Below are positions 7,571 through 16,713 of a DNA stretch of 64,000 nt, piece by piece (the first letter of the stretch is position 1; every line of letters starts with the position of its first letter). The translations under genes and the position numbers were made by a program. The stretch spans positions 2,914,001 to 2,978,000 of the forward strand of contig NZ_CP069004.1 in the NCBI RefSeq assembly GCF_016801775.1, given 5' to 3'. A model generated the notes under the pieces. It searched no databases and had not been told where the DNA came from. It saw only the letters and a program-made list of their open reading frames with translations. This stretch comes from Sulfitobacter mediterraneus. Its GTDB lineage: Bacteria > Pseudomonadota > Alphaproteobacteria > Rhodobacterales > Rhodobacteraceae.

Positions 7571-10372
7571 CTAATGCGCCTCTGCCCAGTTCGCGCCCGT
7601 ACCTGCATCCACGGTCAGCTTCACATCCAGTTTCACCACCGGATCATTGGCGTTTTCCATCACCTCACGGGCGGCGGCGATCAGGGTGTCCTCGGCCCCT
7701 TGCTCCACCTCAAACAGCAGTTCGTCATGCACCTGCAACAGCATCGTTGCGGGCAGATCGGCGATGGCGTCCGGCATCCGGATCATCGCGCGGCGGATCA
7801 CATCGGCGGCGGTGCCTTGGATCGGCGCATTGATCGCGGCGCGGGCGGCAAAACCGGCATGCGGACCCTTGGCACCGATGTTGGGTGTGTGGATCTTGCG
7901 GCCAAACAGGGTTTGGACATAGCCGTGTTCTTTGGCAAACGCCTTGGTGTCATCCATATAGGTGCGAATGCCGGGGAAGCGTTCGAAATAGCGGTCGATG
8001 AACCCCTGCGCCTCGGACCGGGGAATGCGCAGATTGCGGGCCAGACCAAAGCCGGAAATACCATAAATCACACCAAAGTTGATCGCCTTGGCGCGGCGGC
8101 GCACCTCTGGTGTCATCTCGTCCATCGGCACGTCAAACATCTCGGAGGCCGTCATCGCGTGAATGTCGTCACCACGGGCAAAAGCTTCCTTCAGGGCGGG
8201 GATATCCGCGATATGGGCCAGAATGCGCAGCTCGATCTGGGAATAATCCAGCGCGACCAACGTCTTGCCTTCTTCGGCGACAAAGGCCTCGCGGATGCGG
8301 CGGCCTTCCTCCGTGCGGATTGGAATGTTCTGTAGGTTCGGATCGGTGGAGGCCAAACGCCCTGTCGATGCCCCCGCGATGGAATAAGACGTGTGCACGC
8401 GGCCCGTGTCCGGGTTGATGTGGGTTTGTAGCGCGTCGGTATATGTGGACTTCAACTTGCTGAGTTGTCGCCAGTCCAGAACCCGCGCAGGCAAGTCATG
8501 CTCGGTGGCGAGATCTTCGAGGACATCAACGCCGGTGGAATACTTGCCGTTCTTGCCCTTCTTGCCGCCCTCAATGCCCATTTCATCAAACAGGATCTCG
8601 CCAAGCTGCGCGGGGGAGCCAACGTTGAACTTACGGCCGACAATCTGGTAAATTTCGTCTTCCAGCCCTGCCATTTTCTGTGCAAAGGCGTTGGACATCC
8701 GGCTTAGCGTATCGCGGTCCACCTTGATCCCGGACCGCTCCATCGCGGCCAGAACCGGCACCAATGGCCGTTCGAGCGTCTCATAGACTTTGGTCACTTC
8801 GGCGCGGTGCAACTGCGGTTTGAGGAACTGCCACAAACGCAGGGTGATATCTGCATCCTCTGCGGCGTATTTTACGGCTTCTTCCAATGGAACCTTGTCA
8901 AAGGTGATGGCGGATTTACCAGAGCCAAGCAATGGTTTGATTGGGATCGGCGTATGGCTCAGATACCGCTCTGAAAGGGTGTCCATCCCATGATTGTGCA
9001 GACCCGCGTGCTGCGCGTAGGACATCAACATCGTGTCATCGAAAGGCGCAACAGTGATGCCGATCTGGGCAAAGATCTTGGCGTCATATTTCATGTTTTG
9101 CCCGATTTTGAGGATGCTCGGATCCTCCAACATCGGGGTCAACATCTGCAAAGCCTGTTCAACCGGCATTTGCCCTTCGGCCAGATCGTCTGAACCGAAC
9201 AGATCATCACCGCCATGGGCCTTATGGATCAACGGGATATAGCAGGCCTTCCCCGGTTCCGTTGACAGCGAGATTCCGACCAGTTCGGCGGTCATCTCAT
9301 TCAGGCCGGTGGTTTCCGTATCAACCGCGACATAGCCGACCTCGTAGATTGCATCGATCCACTTTTGCAACGTATCCGCATCGGCAACATGCTCGTATTT
9401 TTCCGCATCAAACGGCAAATCATCGGCTTGCGGCGCATCGGGCAAGGTTGGAGAGGTTTCGGCGATTACGGGCGCTTCTCGGCCCAGAACCTCTGCCACA
9501 CGCTTGGACAAGGTGCGGAACTCCATCTCGGCAAGGAACCCAAGCAGGAGATCTGCGTCCGGTTCGCGCACTTCGAGATCATCCAAGGTGAAATCCAGCG
9601 GCGTGTTTTCGTCCAGCAACACCAGCCGGCGGGACAGGCGGATCTGCTCGGCGTGATCAATCAAGGTCTGGCGGCGCTTGGGTTGTTTGATCTCTTCGGC
9701 GCGGGCAAGAAGGGTTTCAAGGTCGCCATATTCGTTGATCAACAGTGCAGCGGTTTTGATCCCGATCCCCGGCGCGCCGGGCACATTGTCAACCGAATCG
9801 CCCGCCAAAGCCTGCACATCGACAACTCTTTCGGGAAAGACGCCAAATTTCTCAAATACCCCATCGCGGTCGATGGTTTTGTTTTTCATCGCGTCGAGCA
9901 TCTCAACGCCGTCCCCGACAAGCTGCATCAGATCCTTGTCAGAACTGATGATGGTGCAGCGCCCACCCGCCGCGCGGGCCTGAACGGCGAGGGTGGCAAT
10001 GATGTCGTCCGCTTCGAATCCTTCCTTTTCTTTACAGGCGATGTTGAAGGCTTCGGTCGCAGTCCGGGTCAGCGGAATTTGCGGGCGCAGGTCTTCTGGC
10101 ATGGCCTCGCGGTTGGCCTTGTAAAGATCATACATCTCGTTGCGGAAGGTATGACTGCCCTTGTCAAAAATCACTGCGGCATGGGTCGGTGCATCGGGGC
10201 CGGTGTTCCCTTCGACATAGCGGTGCAGCATGTTGCAAAATCCCGCAACCGCACCGATGGGCAACCCGTCAGACTTGCGCGTCAGTGGCGGCAGGGCGTG
10301 ATAGGCGCGAAAGATAAAGGCAGAGCCGTCAATCAGATGCAGGTGGTGGCCTTTGCCAAATGTGCCGGACAT
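7571..10372 (-). CDS. polA: DNA polymerase I
   Basis: A 933-residue three-domain PolA. The N-terminal 5'-3' exonuclease domain (about 10-290) has HLIDGSAFIFRAYHA, SSDKDLMQLV and the helix-hairpin-helix GDSVDNVPGAPGIG. The 3'-5' exonuclease domain (about 330-530) keeps its catalytic D351 and E353 in VAVDTETTGL, so proofreading should be active. The polymerase domain shows motif A (LDYSQIELR), motif B (RRRAKAINFGVIYG) and motif C (LQVHDELLFEVE). The enzyme acts in Okazaki fragment processing and repair. It is a single minus-strand gene, 84 bp from the GST gene start. Confidence 0.98.
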   Translation of the reverse strand: MSGTFGKGHHLHLIDGSAFIFRAYHALPPLTRKSDGLPIGAVAGFCNMLHRYVEGNTGPDAPTHAAVIFDKGSHTFRNEMYDLYKANREAMPEDLRPQIPLTRTATEAFNIACKEKEGFEADDIIATLAVQARAAGGRCTIISSDKDLMQLVGDGVEMLDAMKNKTIDRDGVFEKFGVFPERVVDVQALAGDSVDNVPGAPGIGIKTAALLINEYGDLETLLARAEEIKQPKRRQTLIDHAEQIRLSRRLVLLDENTPLDFTLDDLEVREPDADLLLGFLAEMEFRTLSKRVAEVLGREAPVIAETSPTLPDAPQADDLPFDAEKYEHVADADTLQKWIDAIYEVGYVAVDTETTGLNEMTAELVGISLSTEPGKACYIPLIHKAHGGDDLFGSDDLAEGQMPVEQALQMLTPMLEDPSILKIGQNMKYDAKIFAQIGITVAPFDDTMLMSYAQHAGLHNHGMDTLSERYLSHTPIPIKPLLGSGKSAITFDKVPLEEAVKYAAEDADITLRLWQFLKPQLHRAEVTKVYETLERPLVPVLAAMERSGIKVDRDTLSRMSNAFAQKMAGLEDEIYQIVGRKFNVGSPAQLGEILFDEMGIEGGKKGKNGKYSTGVDVLEDLATEHDLPARVLDWRQLSKLKSTYTDALQTHINPDTGRVHTSYSIAGASTGRLASTDPNLQNIPIRTEEGRRIREAFVAEEGKTLVALDYSQIELRILAHIADIPALKEAFARGDDIHAMTASEMFDVPMDEMTPEVRRRAKAINFGVIYGISGFGLARNLRIPRSEAQGFIDRYFERFPGIRTYMDDTKAFAKEHGYVQTLFGRKIHTPNIGAKGPHAGFAARAAINAPIQGTAADVIRRAMIRMPDAIADLPATMLLQVHDELLFEVEQGAEDTLIAAAREVMENANDPVVKLDVKLTVDAGTGANWAEAH

Positions 10373-10503
10373 GAATGGCTTCCTCTCGCAGGTTTATGTG
10401 TGACATGACGCATCGGGCGCTGCCTTTGGGCACGCGTCACTGTCGTCTGATCATGTCTAGAATACGCCGTGCGGCCCCCGCCGCAAGCGTGCGTCGGCCG
10501 GAT

Positions 10504-10683
10504 TCAGACTTTGCCTTCAAAATCGCTGTGCACGAATTTGCAGTCGCAATAGCCACATTCGACATAGCCGGTGTCGCGCGGGATTTGCAGCCAGACACGC
10601 GGATGGCCAAGCCCCCCTTCGCCGCCGTCACAGGCAACGCGGTAGGTGTTCACGATCCGGGTTTCGGGCGCTTGCTGGCTCAT
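10504..10683 (-). CDS. Zinc-finger (zf-CHCC) domain-containing protein
   Basis: A 59-residue protein. The ATG at 10683 is chosen over the upstream codon at 10731 because it gives the usual [12 protein letters not shown]-terminus. The pattern [17 protein letters not shown] followed by [11 protein letters not shown] gives the Cys-His-Cys-Cys set of the zf-CHCC family, related to the zinc-binding NDUFS6 subunit of mitochondrial complex I. In alphaproteobacteria this is a small stand-alone gene, and a link to complex I is inferred from the domain only. No nuo genes lie in this window. Confidence 0.85.
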   Translation of the reverse strand: MSQQAPETRIVNTYRVACDGGEGGLGHPRVWLQIPRDTGYVECGYCDCKFVHSDFEGKV

Positions 10684-10910
10684 GTCTTGCGGTCCTTGGC
10701 TCAGGGCTGAATGCTGATCTCTTATGCCCAATGCCGGGCGTCAGAACAAGACCCGCTGTCAGGCAAACCGGCAGCGGCAAAAAGCCTCGGGATGGATGCA
10801 GCGCCGCTGAAAATCCGCGCATCTGACAGCGCATGCAGGAAAATGGTTCACCCCGGCGCGTCCAAGGGGTAAAAGGCCACAAAACAAGGCGCAATCGGAG
10901 CAGTCCCAGC

Positions 10911-12428
10911 ATGAGAACCCCAAAACCCGTGGTATTGTGCATCCTTGACGGATGGGGGCTCAGCGATATGAAGGACGGCAATGCGCCGTTTTTGGCCAAA
11001 ACACCCACCGTAGACCGGATCATGCGCGATTGTCCCAATGCGACCTTGATCACCCATGGGCCAGATGTTGGCCTGCCGCGCGGGCAAATGGGCAACTCCG
11101 AAGTGGGGCACACCAATATTGGGGCGGGCCGCGTAGTGGCCATGGATCTGGGGCAGATTGATCTGGCCATCGAGGAAGGCACCTTTGAACAGAACCAGCG
11201 GCTTGTGGACTTCATCGCCGCGATGACGGCCAGCGGCGGCACGGCGCATCTGATGGGCTTGGTGTCTGATGGTGGGGTGCATGGTCATCTGGCGCATATG
11301 ATCGCGGCAGCAAAGGTGCTGGATGACGCGGGCGTGCCAGTTGTGATCCACGCCTTGACCGATGGCCGCGATGTCGCGCCGCGCTCTGCCAAAGGGTTTT
11401 TCGAAACGCTTGAGGCGGCATTGCCGAAGGCGGTCAAGGTTGTGACTGTGACAGGCCGCTATTACGCGATGGACCGTGACAACCGTTGGGACCGTGTTGA
11501 GAAGGCGTTTGATGCCATTGCCCGTGGACAGGGATTGGCGGCTGATGATGCACAAAGCGCGGTCGATGCCGCCTATGCACGAGATGAGAATGACGAATTT
11601 GTGCAGGCCACGGTGATTGACGGCTACAAAGGGGCGCAAGACGGCGACGGATTTTTCTGCCTCAACTTCCGCGCCGATCGCGCGCGCGAGATTATGGCAG
11701 CACTGGGTGATCCGGCATTTGATGGGTTTGATGCAGGCCAACGCCCCGATTGGGCGGGTTTGATGGGCATGGCGGCCTATTCGGACCAACACACAACCTA
11801 TATGACAACGGTCTATCCCAAGCCGGAGCTCATCAACACTTTGGGCGCTTGGGTGGCGAAGCAAGGCTTGCGCCAATTCCGACTGGCCGAGACGGAAAAA
11901 TATCCCCATGTGACTTTCTTCCTGAACGGTGGTGAGGAGACGCCATCAACGGGCGAGGATCGTTTTATGCCAAAATCGCCTGACGTGGCGACCTACGACC
12001 TGATGCCGGAAATGTCATCGGCAGAGGTCACTGATCGTTTCGTCGCAGCGATTGAGGATGGATATGATTTGATCGTCGTGAACTACGCCAACCCCGACAT
12101 GGTGGGCCACACAGGCGATCTCGATGCGGCGATTGCGGCTTGCGAAGCGGTGGATGCTGGTCTGGCGCGGGTCTGCGCCGCGCTGGAAAAGGTGGGCGGT
12201 GCAATGGTGCTGACGGCGGATCACGGCAATTGCGAAATGATGATCGACCCCGAAACCGGTGGGGCGCACACCGCGCATACCCTCAACCCTGTCCCGGTGG
12301 CCCTGATGGGCGGGCCGGACGGGGCGCAGCTTGCAGAGGGGCGATTGGCCGATCTTGCGCCGACGCTGTTGCACCTGATGGGGCTAAAACAGCCCGAAGA
12401 AATGACAGGGGCATGCCTGATCTCATGA
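10911..12428 (+). CDS. gpmI: 2,3-bisphosphoglycerate-independent phosphoglycerate mutase
   Basis: A 505-residue cofactor-independent phosphoglycerate mutase that interconverts 3- and 2-phosphoglycerate using manganese. It begins KPVVLCILDGWGLS with the first metal-binding Asp, has the catalytic serine in QMGNSEVGHTNIG, and near the C-terminus the metal site VNYANPDMVGHTGD and LTADHGNCE. The frame is open upstream to 10833, but the start at 10911 matches the family N-terminus. Its stop overlaps the start of the EnvC-like gene, followed by ctpA. This gpmI-envC-ctpA order is common in alphaproteobacteria. Confidence 0.97.
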   Translation: MRTPKPVVLCILDGWGLSDMKDGNAPFLAKTPTVDRIMRDCPNATLITHGPDVGLPRGQMGNSEVGHTNIGAGRVVAMDLGQIDLAIEEGTFEQNQRLVDFIAAMTASGGTAHLMGLVSDGGVHGHLAHMIAAAKVLDDAGVPVVIHALTDGRDVAPRSAKGFFETLEAALPKAVKVVTVTGRYYAMDRDNRWDRVEKAFDAIARGQGLAADDAQSAVDAAYARDENDEFVQATVIDGYKGAQDGDGFFCLNFRADRAREIMAALGDPAFDGFDAGQRPDWAGLMGMAAYSDQHTTYMTTVYPKPELINTLGAWVAKQGLRQFRLAETEKYPHVTFFLNGGEETPSTGEDRFMPKSPDVATYDLMPEMSSAEVTDRFVAAIEDGYDLIVVNYANPDMVGHTGDLDAAIAACEAVDAGLARVCAALEKVGGAMVLTADHGNCEMMIDPETGGAHTAHTLNPVPVALMGGPDGAQLAEGRLADLAPTLLHLMGLKQPEEMTGACLIS

Positions 12429-13555
12429 TCCGCGCAGCACTCCTTTCACTGATGCTCTGGCCCATGGCCGGTCTGGCGCAAACCGAAGCGGCAGATCAGG
12501 CGCGGGCGGCCTCTGCCGCCTTGGAAGAGGCATCTGGCCTGCTTGACGATGCCGATGGCGCCCGCGACCGGGTCAAGGCGTTGACCGAAACGATACAGGC
12601 GTTTGAAACCGGTCTCGGTGCGATGCGCGAAGGACTGCGCCGTGTCGCGATCAAAGAGGCGGAGCTTTCGACCAAGCTCAACGCGCGTGATGGCGAGGTG
12701 GCGCAGCTTTTGGGGGTATTGCAAAGCATTGGCGGCAATCCCTCCCCCGTCACCTTGCTGCATCCTGGTGGACCAACCGGAACCGCGCGGGCCGGCATGT
12801 TGCTGGCCGAACTCACGCCGGCATTGAACCGCCGGGCGGACGGGCTGCGCCGCGATCTGGAGGATGTGCAAACCCTGCGTGCGCTACAAACCGATGCGGC
12901 AAAGCGGTTGCAGGATGGCCTGACCGAAGTCCAAGCCGCCCGCACCGCCTTGAACGAAGCGATGGCAAACCGCACCGACCTGCCTTTGCGCTTTACCGAA
13001 GATCCCGTGCGCACTGCGATCCTGATCGCGTCCACCGAGACGCTGGACGGGTTTGCCAGCGGCCTGTCCGAGATCGTCACCAATGAGGTCGCGCCAGCCC
13101 CGGCAAAACTGGACGGAATGGCAGGCGATCTGCCCTTGCCTGTGCAGGGCCTGGTGCTGCATGGCGCCGGTGATGTGGATGCGGCGGGGGTCAAACGCCC
13201 CGGTATCATCCTGGCCACTCGGCCACAGGCGATTGTGACGACGCCAACAGCCGCCACTGTCCGTTATACGGGGCCACTGCTGGAGCTGGGCAATGTCGTG
13301 ATCCTTGAACCACAGGCCGATGTGCTGTTTGTGCTGGCCGGTCTGGACGTCGTTTATGCCAAAACCGGCGAGGTGATCGCGGCAGGCACCCCTCTTGGTC
13401 TCATGGGGGGTGGTCAGGCGGCCCAAGGCACGTCATCCTCACCCCTTCGTGAAGGCACTGGCACTGACCGCTCAGAAACGCTCTATATAGAAGTAAGACA
13501 AGACAACATTCCACAGGACCCCAGCGATTGGTTCCGAACCGACAAGGATGGATAA
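12425..13555 (+). CDS. EnvC-like murein hydrolase activator with degenerate LytM (M23) domain
   Basis: A 376-residue exported protein. It has a signal peptide (MIRAALLSLMLWPMAGLAQ), a long helical coiled-coil region (about 20-180), and a C-terminal LytM-like domain from about 240 with VKRPGIILATRPQAIVTTP and ETLYIEVRQDN-PQDPSDW. The catalytic HxxxD and HxH zinc ligands of active M23 peptidases are not visible, as in EnvC-type proteins, which activate amidases at the septum instead of cutting peptidoglycan themselves. The start at 12425 overlaps the gpmI stop (ATGA). ctpA follows 2 bp after its stop. Confidence 0.88.
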   Translation: MIRAALLSLMLWPMAGLAQTEAADQARAASAALEEASGLLDDADGARDRVKALTETIQAFETGLGAMREGLRRVAIKEAELSTKLNARDGEVAQLLGVLQSIGGNPSPVTLLHPGGPTGTARAGMLLAELTPALNRRADGLRRDLEDVQTLRALQTDAAKRLQDGLTEVQAARTALNEAMANRTDLPLRFTEDPVRTAILIASTETLDGFASGLSEIVTNEVAPAPAKLDGMAGDLPLPVQGLVLHGAGDVDAAGVKRPGIILATRPQAIVTTPTAATVRYTGPLLELGNVVILEPQADVLFVLAGLDVVYAKTGEVIAAGTPLGLMGGGQAAQGTSSSPLREGTGTDRSETLYIEVRQDNIPQDPSDWFRTDKDG

Positions 13556-13557
13556 GA

Positions 13558-14892
13558 ATGAAGAAGTTTGTGATGGCAGCCCTTGGCGGCACAGTGGCAG
13601 GTGTAATTGCAACCACCCAGATCGCCGCGCCTCTGCTGGCGCAAGAAAGCGCCAAGACCGAAAACGTCTATGAGCAGCTTGATCTGTTTGGTGACATTTT
13701 CGAACGCATTCGCGCCCAATATGTGGAAGACGTGGACAGCAGCGAGCTGATCGAAGCGGCGATCAACGGAATGCTGACCTCGCTTGATCCGCACTCCAGC
13801 TATCTGTCGCCCAAGGACGCGGCTAAGATGCGCGAACAGACCCGCGGCGAATTTGGCGGGCTGGGCATCGAGGTCACGCAAGAAGACGGCTTTGTCAAAG
13901 TGGTCTCGCCGATGGATGGCACGCCGGCCTTTGAAGCGGGCATCGAAGCAGGCGATTTTATTACACATGTAAATGGTGAAAGTCTTTTGGGTCTGGTGCT
14001 GGATGATGCGGTCGAGATGATGCGCGGGCCGGTCGGCTCCGAGATTGTGATCACTGTGGTGCGCGAAGGGGAACAAGAACCCTTTGACGTATCCATCATC
14101 CGCGACACCATTCAGCTTACGGCGGTGCGGGCCCGCACCGAGGGCAACACAGCGGTGCTGCGTTTGACCACATTCAACGAACAAACCTACCCCAAGATGA
14201 AAGAAGGGCTTGAGGACCAGATCGAAGCGGCGGGCGGCATCGACGGGATCAATGGCATTGTGCTGGATCTGCGCAACAATCCGGGTGGTCTGCTGAATCA
14301 GGCAATCGCGGTGAGCGATGCTTTCCTCGAAAAGGGCGAAATCGTCAGCACCCGCGGCCGCACATTGGAAGACGGCGACCGGGTTAATGCGACGCCGGGC
14401 GATCTGTCGATGGGCAAACCCATTGTGGTGTTGATCAATGGCGGCTCTGCCTCGGCCTCCGAGATTGTCGCAGGTGCGTTGCAAGACCATCGCCGCGCGA
14501 TTGTCATCGGCACCAAGAGTTTCGGCAAAGGGTCAGTTCAGACGGTCATGCCCCTGCGCGGCAATGGCGCGATGCGCCTGACCACGGCGCGGTATTACAC
14601 CCCCTCGGGCCGGTCTATTCAGGCGCTGGGTGTGTCACCTGACATCGTTGTGGCGCAACCTCCGGCCAAACCCGAAGAGGATGAGGCGGATACACCGGCT
14701 CGCAAGCGCCGGTCCGAAGCGGATCTGCGCGGCAGCCTGAACAATGACAGCCTGACCGACGACCAGATCAAACAGATCGAAGAAGATCGCGCCAAAGCGG
14801 AAAAAGCCGCCGAACTGCGCGAAGAGGATTATCAACTTGCCTATGCCATCGACATTCTCAAAGGTCTGTCGGCGCTGGGTCCGAAGAACTGA
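13558..14892 (+). CDS. ctpA: S41 family C-terminal processing peptidase
   Basis: A 444-residue periplasmic protease. It has an N-terminal signal or anchor (residues 1-28), a PDZ domain (about 90-180, beginning EFGGLGIEV), and the S41 catalytic core with the Ser-Lys dyad S299 (in INGGSASASEI) and K324 (in SFGKGSVQT), 25 residues apart as in Tsp. The tail (about 375-444) is charged and helical. The start at 13558 is 2 bp after the EnvC-like gene, and a strong terminator follows. CtpA enzymes trim C-termini of envelope proteins; grouping with an EnvC-like activator suggests a role in cell-wall remodelling. Confidence 0.95.
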   Translation: MKKFVMAALGGTVAGVIATTQIAAPLLAQESAKTENVYEQLDLFGDIFERIRAQYVEDVDSSELIEAAINGMLTSLDPHSSYLSPKDAAKMREQTRGEFGGLGIEVTQEDGFVKVVSPMDGTPAFEAGIEAGDFITHVNGESLLGLVLDDAVEMMRGPVGSEIVITVVREGEQEPFDVSIIRDTIQLTAVRARTEGNTAVLRLTTFNEQTYPKMKEGLEDQIEAAGGIDGINGIVLDLRNNPGGLLNQAIAVSDAFLEKGEIVSTRGRTLEDGDRVNATPGDLSMGKPIVVLINGGSASASEIVAGALQDHRRAIVIGTKSFGKGSVQTVMPLRGNGAMRLTTARYYTPSGRSIQALGVSPDIVVAQPPAKPEEDEADTPARKRRSEADLRGSLNNDSLTDDQIKQIEEDRAKAEKAAELREEDYQLAYAIDILKGLSALGPKN

Positions 14893-14910
14893 TCTGACCC
14901 CCGCGACAAC

Positions 14911-14939
14911 AAAAGCCCGCCATCATGGCGGGCTTTTTT
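14911..14939 (+). terminator. Rho-independent terminator after ctpA
   Basis: An 11-bp perfect stem, AAAAGCCCGCC paired with GGCGGGCTTTT around an ATCAT loop, runs into TTTTTT. It lies 19 bp after the ctpA stop and closes the gpmI-envC-ctpA operon. The A-rich 5' arm means it may also work for the convergent anti-sigma gene. Confidence 0.9.
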
Positions 14940-14954
14940 GCTTTGGATGCAAAG

Positions 14955-15689
14955 CTAGAGTAAGGCCGCAAGACCCGTCGACAACGCTTCTGTCCTGGCC
15001 GTATCTCCGCCACCGATCAACAAATAGCCGATGCCGTTCTCAACCCAGCTTACCCCGGCCATGTCGAACATGACGGTTGTTTTTGGTCCGCGATCCGGTC
15101 CGCTCACCGACTTCAGGCAGAGCGCCATCGGGGTGCCGTCCTCTGCCAGATAGGCCATCTGCAACAGGGGAGATCCGTTCAGCCCCAGCATCTGGGCGCG
15201 TTTAAAATCCAAACCCGAAACAGACAATGCCTCACTCAGGTCCACGCCAAATGCCTCTTTGGCGCGGGCCAGAACCTGCGCTGTTTCGGCGGGCGGCTGA
15301 ACAGCGTTCTCCAGCGTTTCAGTGACATAAAGCGCCTGATAGGAGGCGATGGTCGCAATCCATCCGGTGTTCGGGGCCGGACGCATGAAATTGGTAACCG
15401 CAACGCCAATCACAAAAGACGCGGCAATGGCCGACGCCACCCAAATGCCGCGCGATGGTGACGGGGCAGAGCCCGCCAGATGCGCTGGCAACGCAGGTGC
15501 ATCCAGAACTGCAGGGTTCATCGACAGCTTCAGCAGCTTCATCGGAACCGCAAGATTGTCCAACCGCGCGGCAATCAGCGCGTCAGCCTTGGCCGCGGAT
15601 TTGATCTGCGCCGCCGTTTGTTTGTCCAACTCGCCATCCAGATACGCGGTCAGTTCCTCGTCTGAAAATGATGTTCTGTTCTCGCTCAT
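14955..15689 (-). CDS. Anti-sigma factor (transmembrane regulator)
   Basis: About 244 residues. The N-terminal cytoplasmic part begins SFSDEELTAYLDGELD, the usual opening of anti-sigma factors of ECF systems. One transmembrane segment follows (WVASAIAASFVIGVAVTNFM, about 80-100), and then a periplasmic domain of about 140 residues. No clear CHCC zinc motif is present. The start at 15689 lies 1 bp beyond the sigma factor stop; an alternative ATG at 15704 would overlap it by 14 bp. Placed directly downstream of the ECF sigma gene, it most likely holds that factor inactive until a periplasmic signal arrives. The signal is unknown. Confidence 0.85.
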   Translation of the reverse strand: MSENRTSFSDEELTAYLDGELDKQTAAQIKSAAKADALIAARLDNLAVPMKLLKLSMNPAVLDAPALPAHLAGSAPSPSRGIWVASAIAASFVIGVAVTNFMRPAPNTGWIATIASYQALYVTETLENAVQPPAETAQVLARAKEAFGVDLSEALSVSGLDFKRAQMLGLNGSPLLQMAYLAEDGTPMALCLKSVSGPDRGPKTTVMFDMAGVSWVENGIGYLLIGGGDTARTEALSTGLAALL

Positions 15690-15690
15690 C

Positions 15691-16173
15691 TCAGGCTCTT
15701 TCATCCGGAAACTTCTGCGCGATGGATTTGCGGGCGGCGGCCAGACGGCTCATCACTGTGCCGATCGGGATCTCCAACATTTGTGCCGCATCTTTGTACG
15801 CATAGCCCTCTACGTAGACGAGCAAGACCGTCTCGCGTTGGCTTTCTGGCAGGTTCCTTATCGCGTTAAACACTTCACCGGTGAAAATATTCGCTTCGCT
15901 GCTGGCTGTATTGGAGGTGAGCTCCACCTCTTCCACTGGGACCAGCCCATTGCCGCGTCGCACGGCCTCGCTGCGCAACTCATTCAGCCAGATCCGCCGG
16001 GTCAATGTGAACATCCACCTGTCCAGATGCGTGCCCGGCTCAAACTTGCCTGCATTTTCCAACGCTCGCGTGCAGGCCTTTTGTGCCAGATCATCCGCCG
16101 CTGCGCGGCTCCCGCTGAGCATCAGTGCAAACCGCCACAAACGCGGATAAAGGGCAGGAAGCCCCTCGCGCAC
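15691..16173 (-). CDS. ECF RNA polymerase sigma factor
   Basis: A 160-residue sigma-70 family extracytoplasmic-function factor. Region 2 includes YPRLWRFALML, AAADDLAQKACTRALE and FTLTRRIWLNELR; region 4 includes LPESQRETVLLVYVEGYAYKDAAQMLEIPIGTVMSRLAAARK, the helix-turn-helix for the -35 element. The start codon is GTG at 16173 with a weak ribosome site, so the exact N-terminus is uncertain. The gene is followed at once by its likely anti-sigma factor. A 14-bp palindrome lies about 76 bp upstream. The regulon cannot be read from this window. Confidence 0.93.
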   Translation of the reverse strand: MREGLPALYPRLWRFALMLSGSRAAADDLAQKACTRALENAGKFEPGTHLDRWMFTLTRRIWLNELRSEAVRRGNGLVPVEEVELTSNTASSEANIFTGEVFNAIRNLPESQRETVLLVYVEGYAYKDAAQMLEIPIGTVMSRLAAARKSIAQKFPDERA

Positions 16174-16248
16174 AACACTTTGACTGTTTTTCTTGACGGA
16201 CCAGCGGATGGCGGCGCCTCTTTGGCAATTACAAAATCAGCGGCGCGG

Positions 16249-16262
16249 CTTTGACATCAAAG
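16249..16262. promoter_or_regulatory. Palindrome upstream of the ECF sigma gene (candidate operator)
   Basis: CTTTGA-CA-TCAAAG is an inverted repeat with perfect 6-bp arms in the 165-bp gap before the sigma factor gene. It is too short in spacing for a classical FNR box (TTGAT-N4-ATCAA). It could be an operator for an unknown regulator or chance. Confidence 0.3.
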
Positions 16263-16338
16263 CGCGGGCCATGCTGCGGATAGTACAATCAGGAATGGCA
16301 TTTTTTCAAACTTAATAAAGCGGCGGCGGAAAGCTGTT

Positions 16339-16704
16339 CTAGGCGGTTTCAACACAATGGCGGCGGAAAGCGCTTTTGAGCATGTCCAATTCTGCACGCA
16401 GCAGGTCCATCTCGGCAAGGATGTCGTCCGACAGAACTTCGCCGGCGACCAGTGTCATATGGCCCAGTTTGCGATCCTGCGTGCCGTCCCGGATCAGCAA
16501 GGTATGAACTCCGTCTGCGATCATTTCCTTGGGGATCGGAATGGACAGCATCCAGTGATCCGCCTTTGCATCATGGGCCAAGACAATATCCTGGATCTCG
16601 ACATCCTGATGGGTCACGACAATCTGCGGCTGGGTGTCGCCTGCGCCGGTGATAATCCCCTGCCAGACCCCCTGCCGCATCTTGGTTTTGGTCAATTTCA
16701 ACAT
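16339..16704 (-). CDS. Conserved hypothetical protein (121 aa), partner of DUF6478 gene
   Basis: A 121-residue protein without signal peptide or membrane segments. The N-terminal two thirds look beta-rich (WQGIITGAGDTQPQIVV, IVLAHDAKADHWMLSIPI, HTLLIRDG), followed by a short acidic helix (about 92-112, DDILAEMDLLRAELDML) and the basic tail RRHCVETA. It lies 9 bp downstream of the DUF6478 gene, so the two are probably co-transcribed. I do not recognise a characterised family. The alternation of strands and the terminal helix suggest a small sensor or adaptor, but that is speculative. Confidence 0.75.
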   Translation of the reverse strand: MLKLTKTKMRQGVWQGIITGAGDTQPQIVVTHQDVEIQDIVLAHDAKADHWMLSIPIPKEMIADGVHTLLIRDGTQDRKLGHMTLVAGEVLSDDILAEMDLLRAELDMLKSAFRRHCVETA

Positions 16705-16713
16705 TCTTTGTCC

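Noticed and set aside
9365..10408. A 347-codon plus-strand frame over polA
   Set aside because: Antisense shadow of the exonuclease part of DNA polymerase I; no domain or ribosome site.
10848..11909. A 353-codon minus-strand frame over gpmI
   Set aside because: Antisense to conserved gpmI active-site regions; low-complexity His/Arg-rich product.
16249..16262. FNR/Dnr box reading of the palindrome before the ECF sigma gene
   Set aside because: The FNR consensus has four bases between TTGAT and ATCAA; here the half-sites are too close, so it is kept only as an unassigned palindrome.
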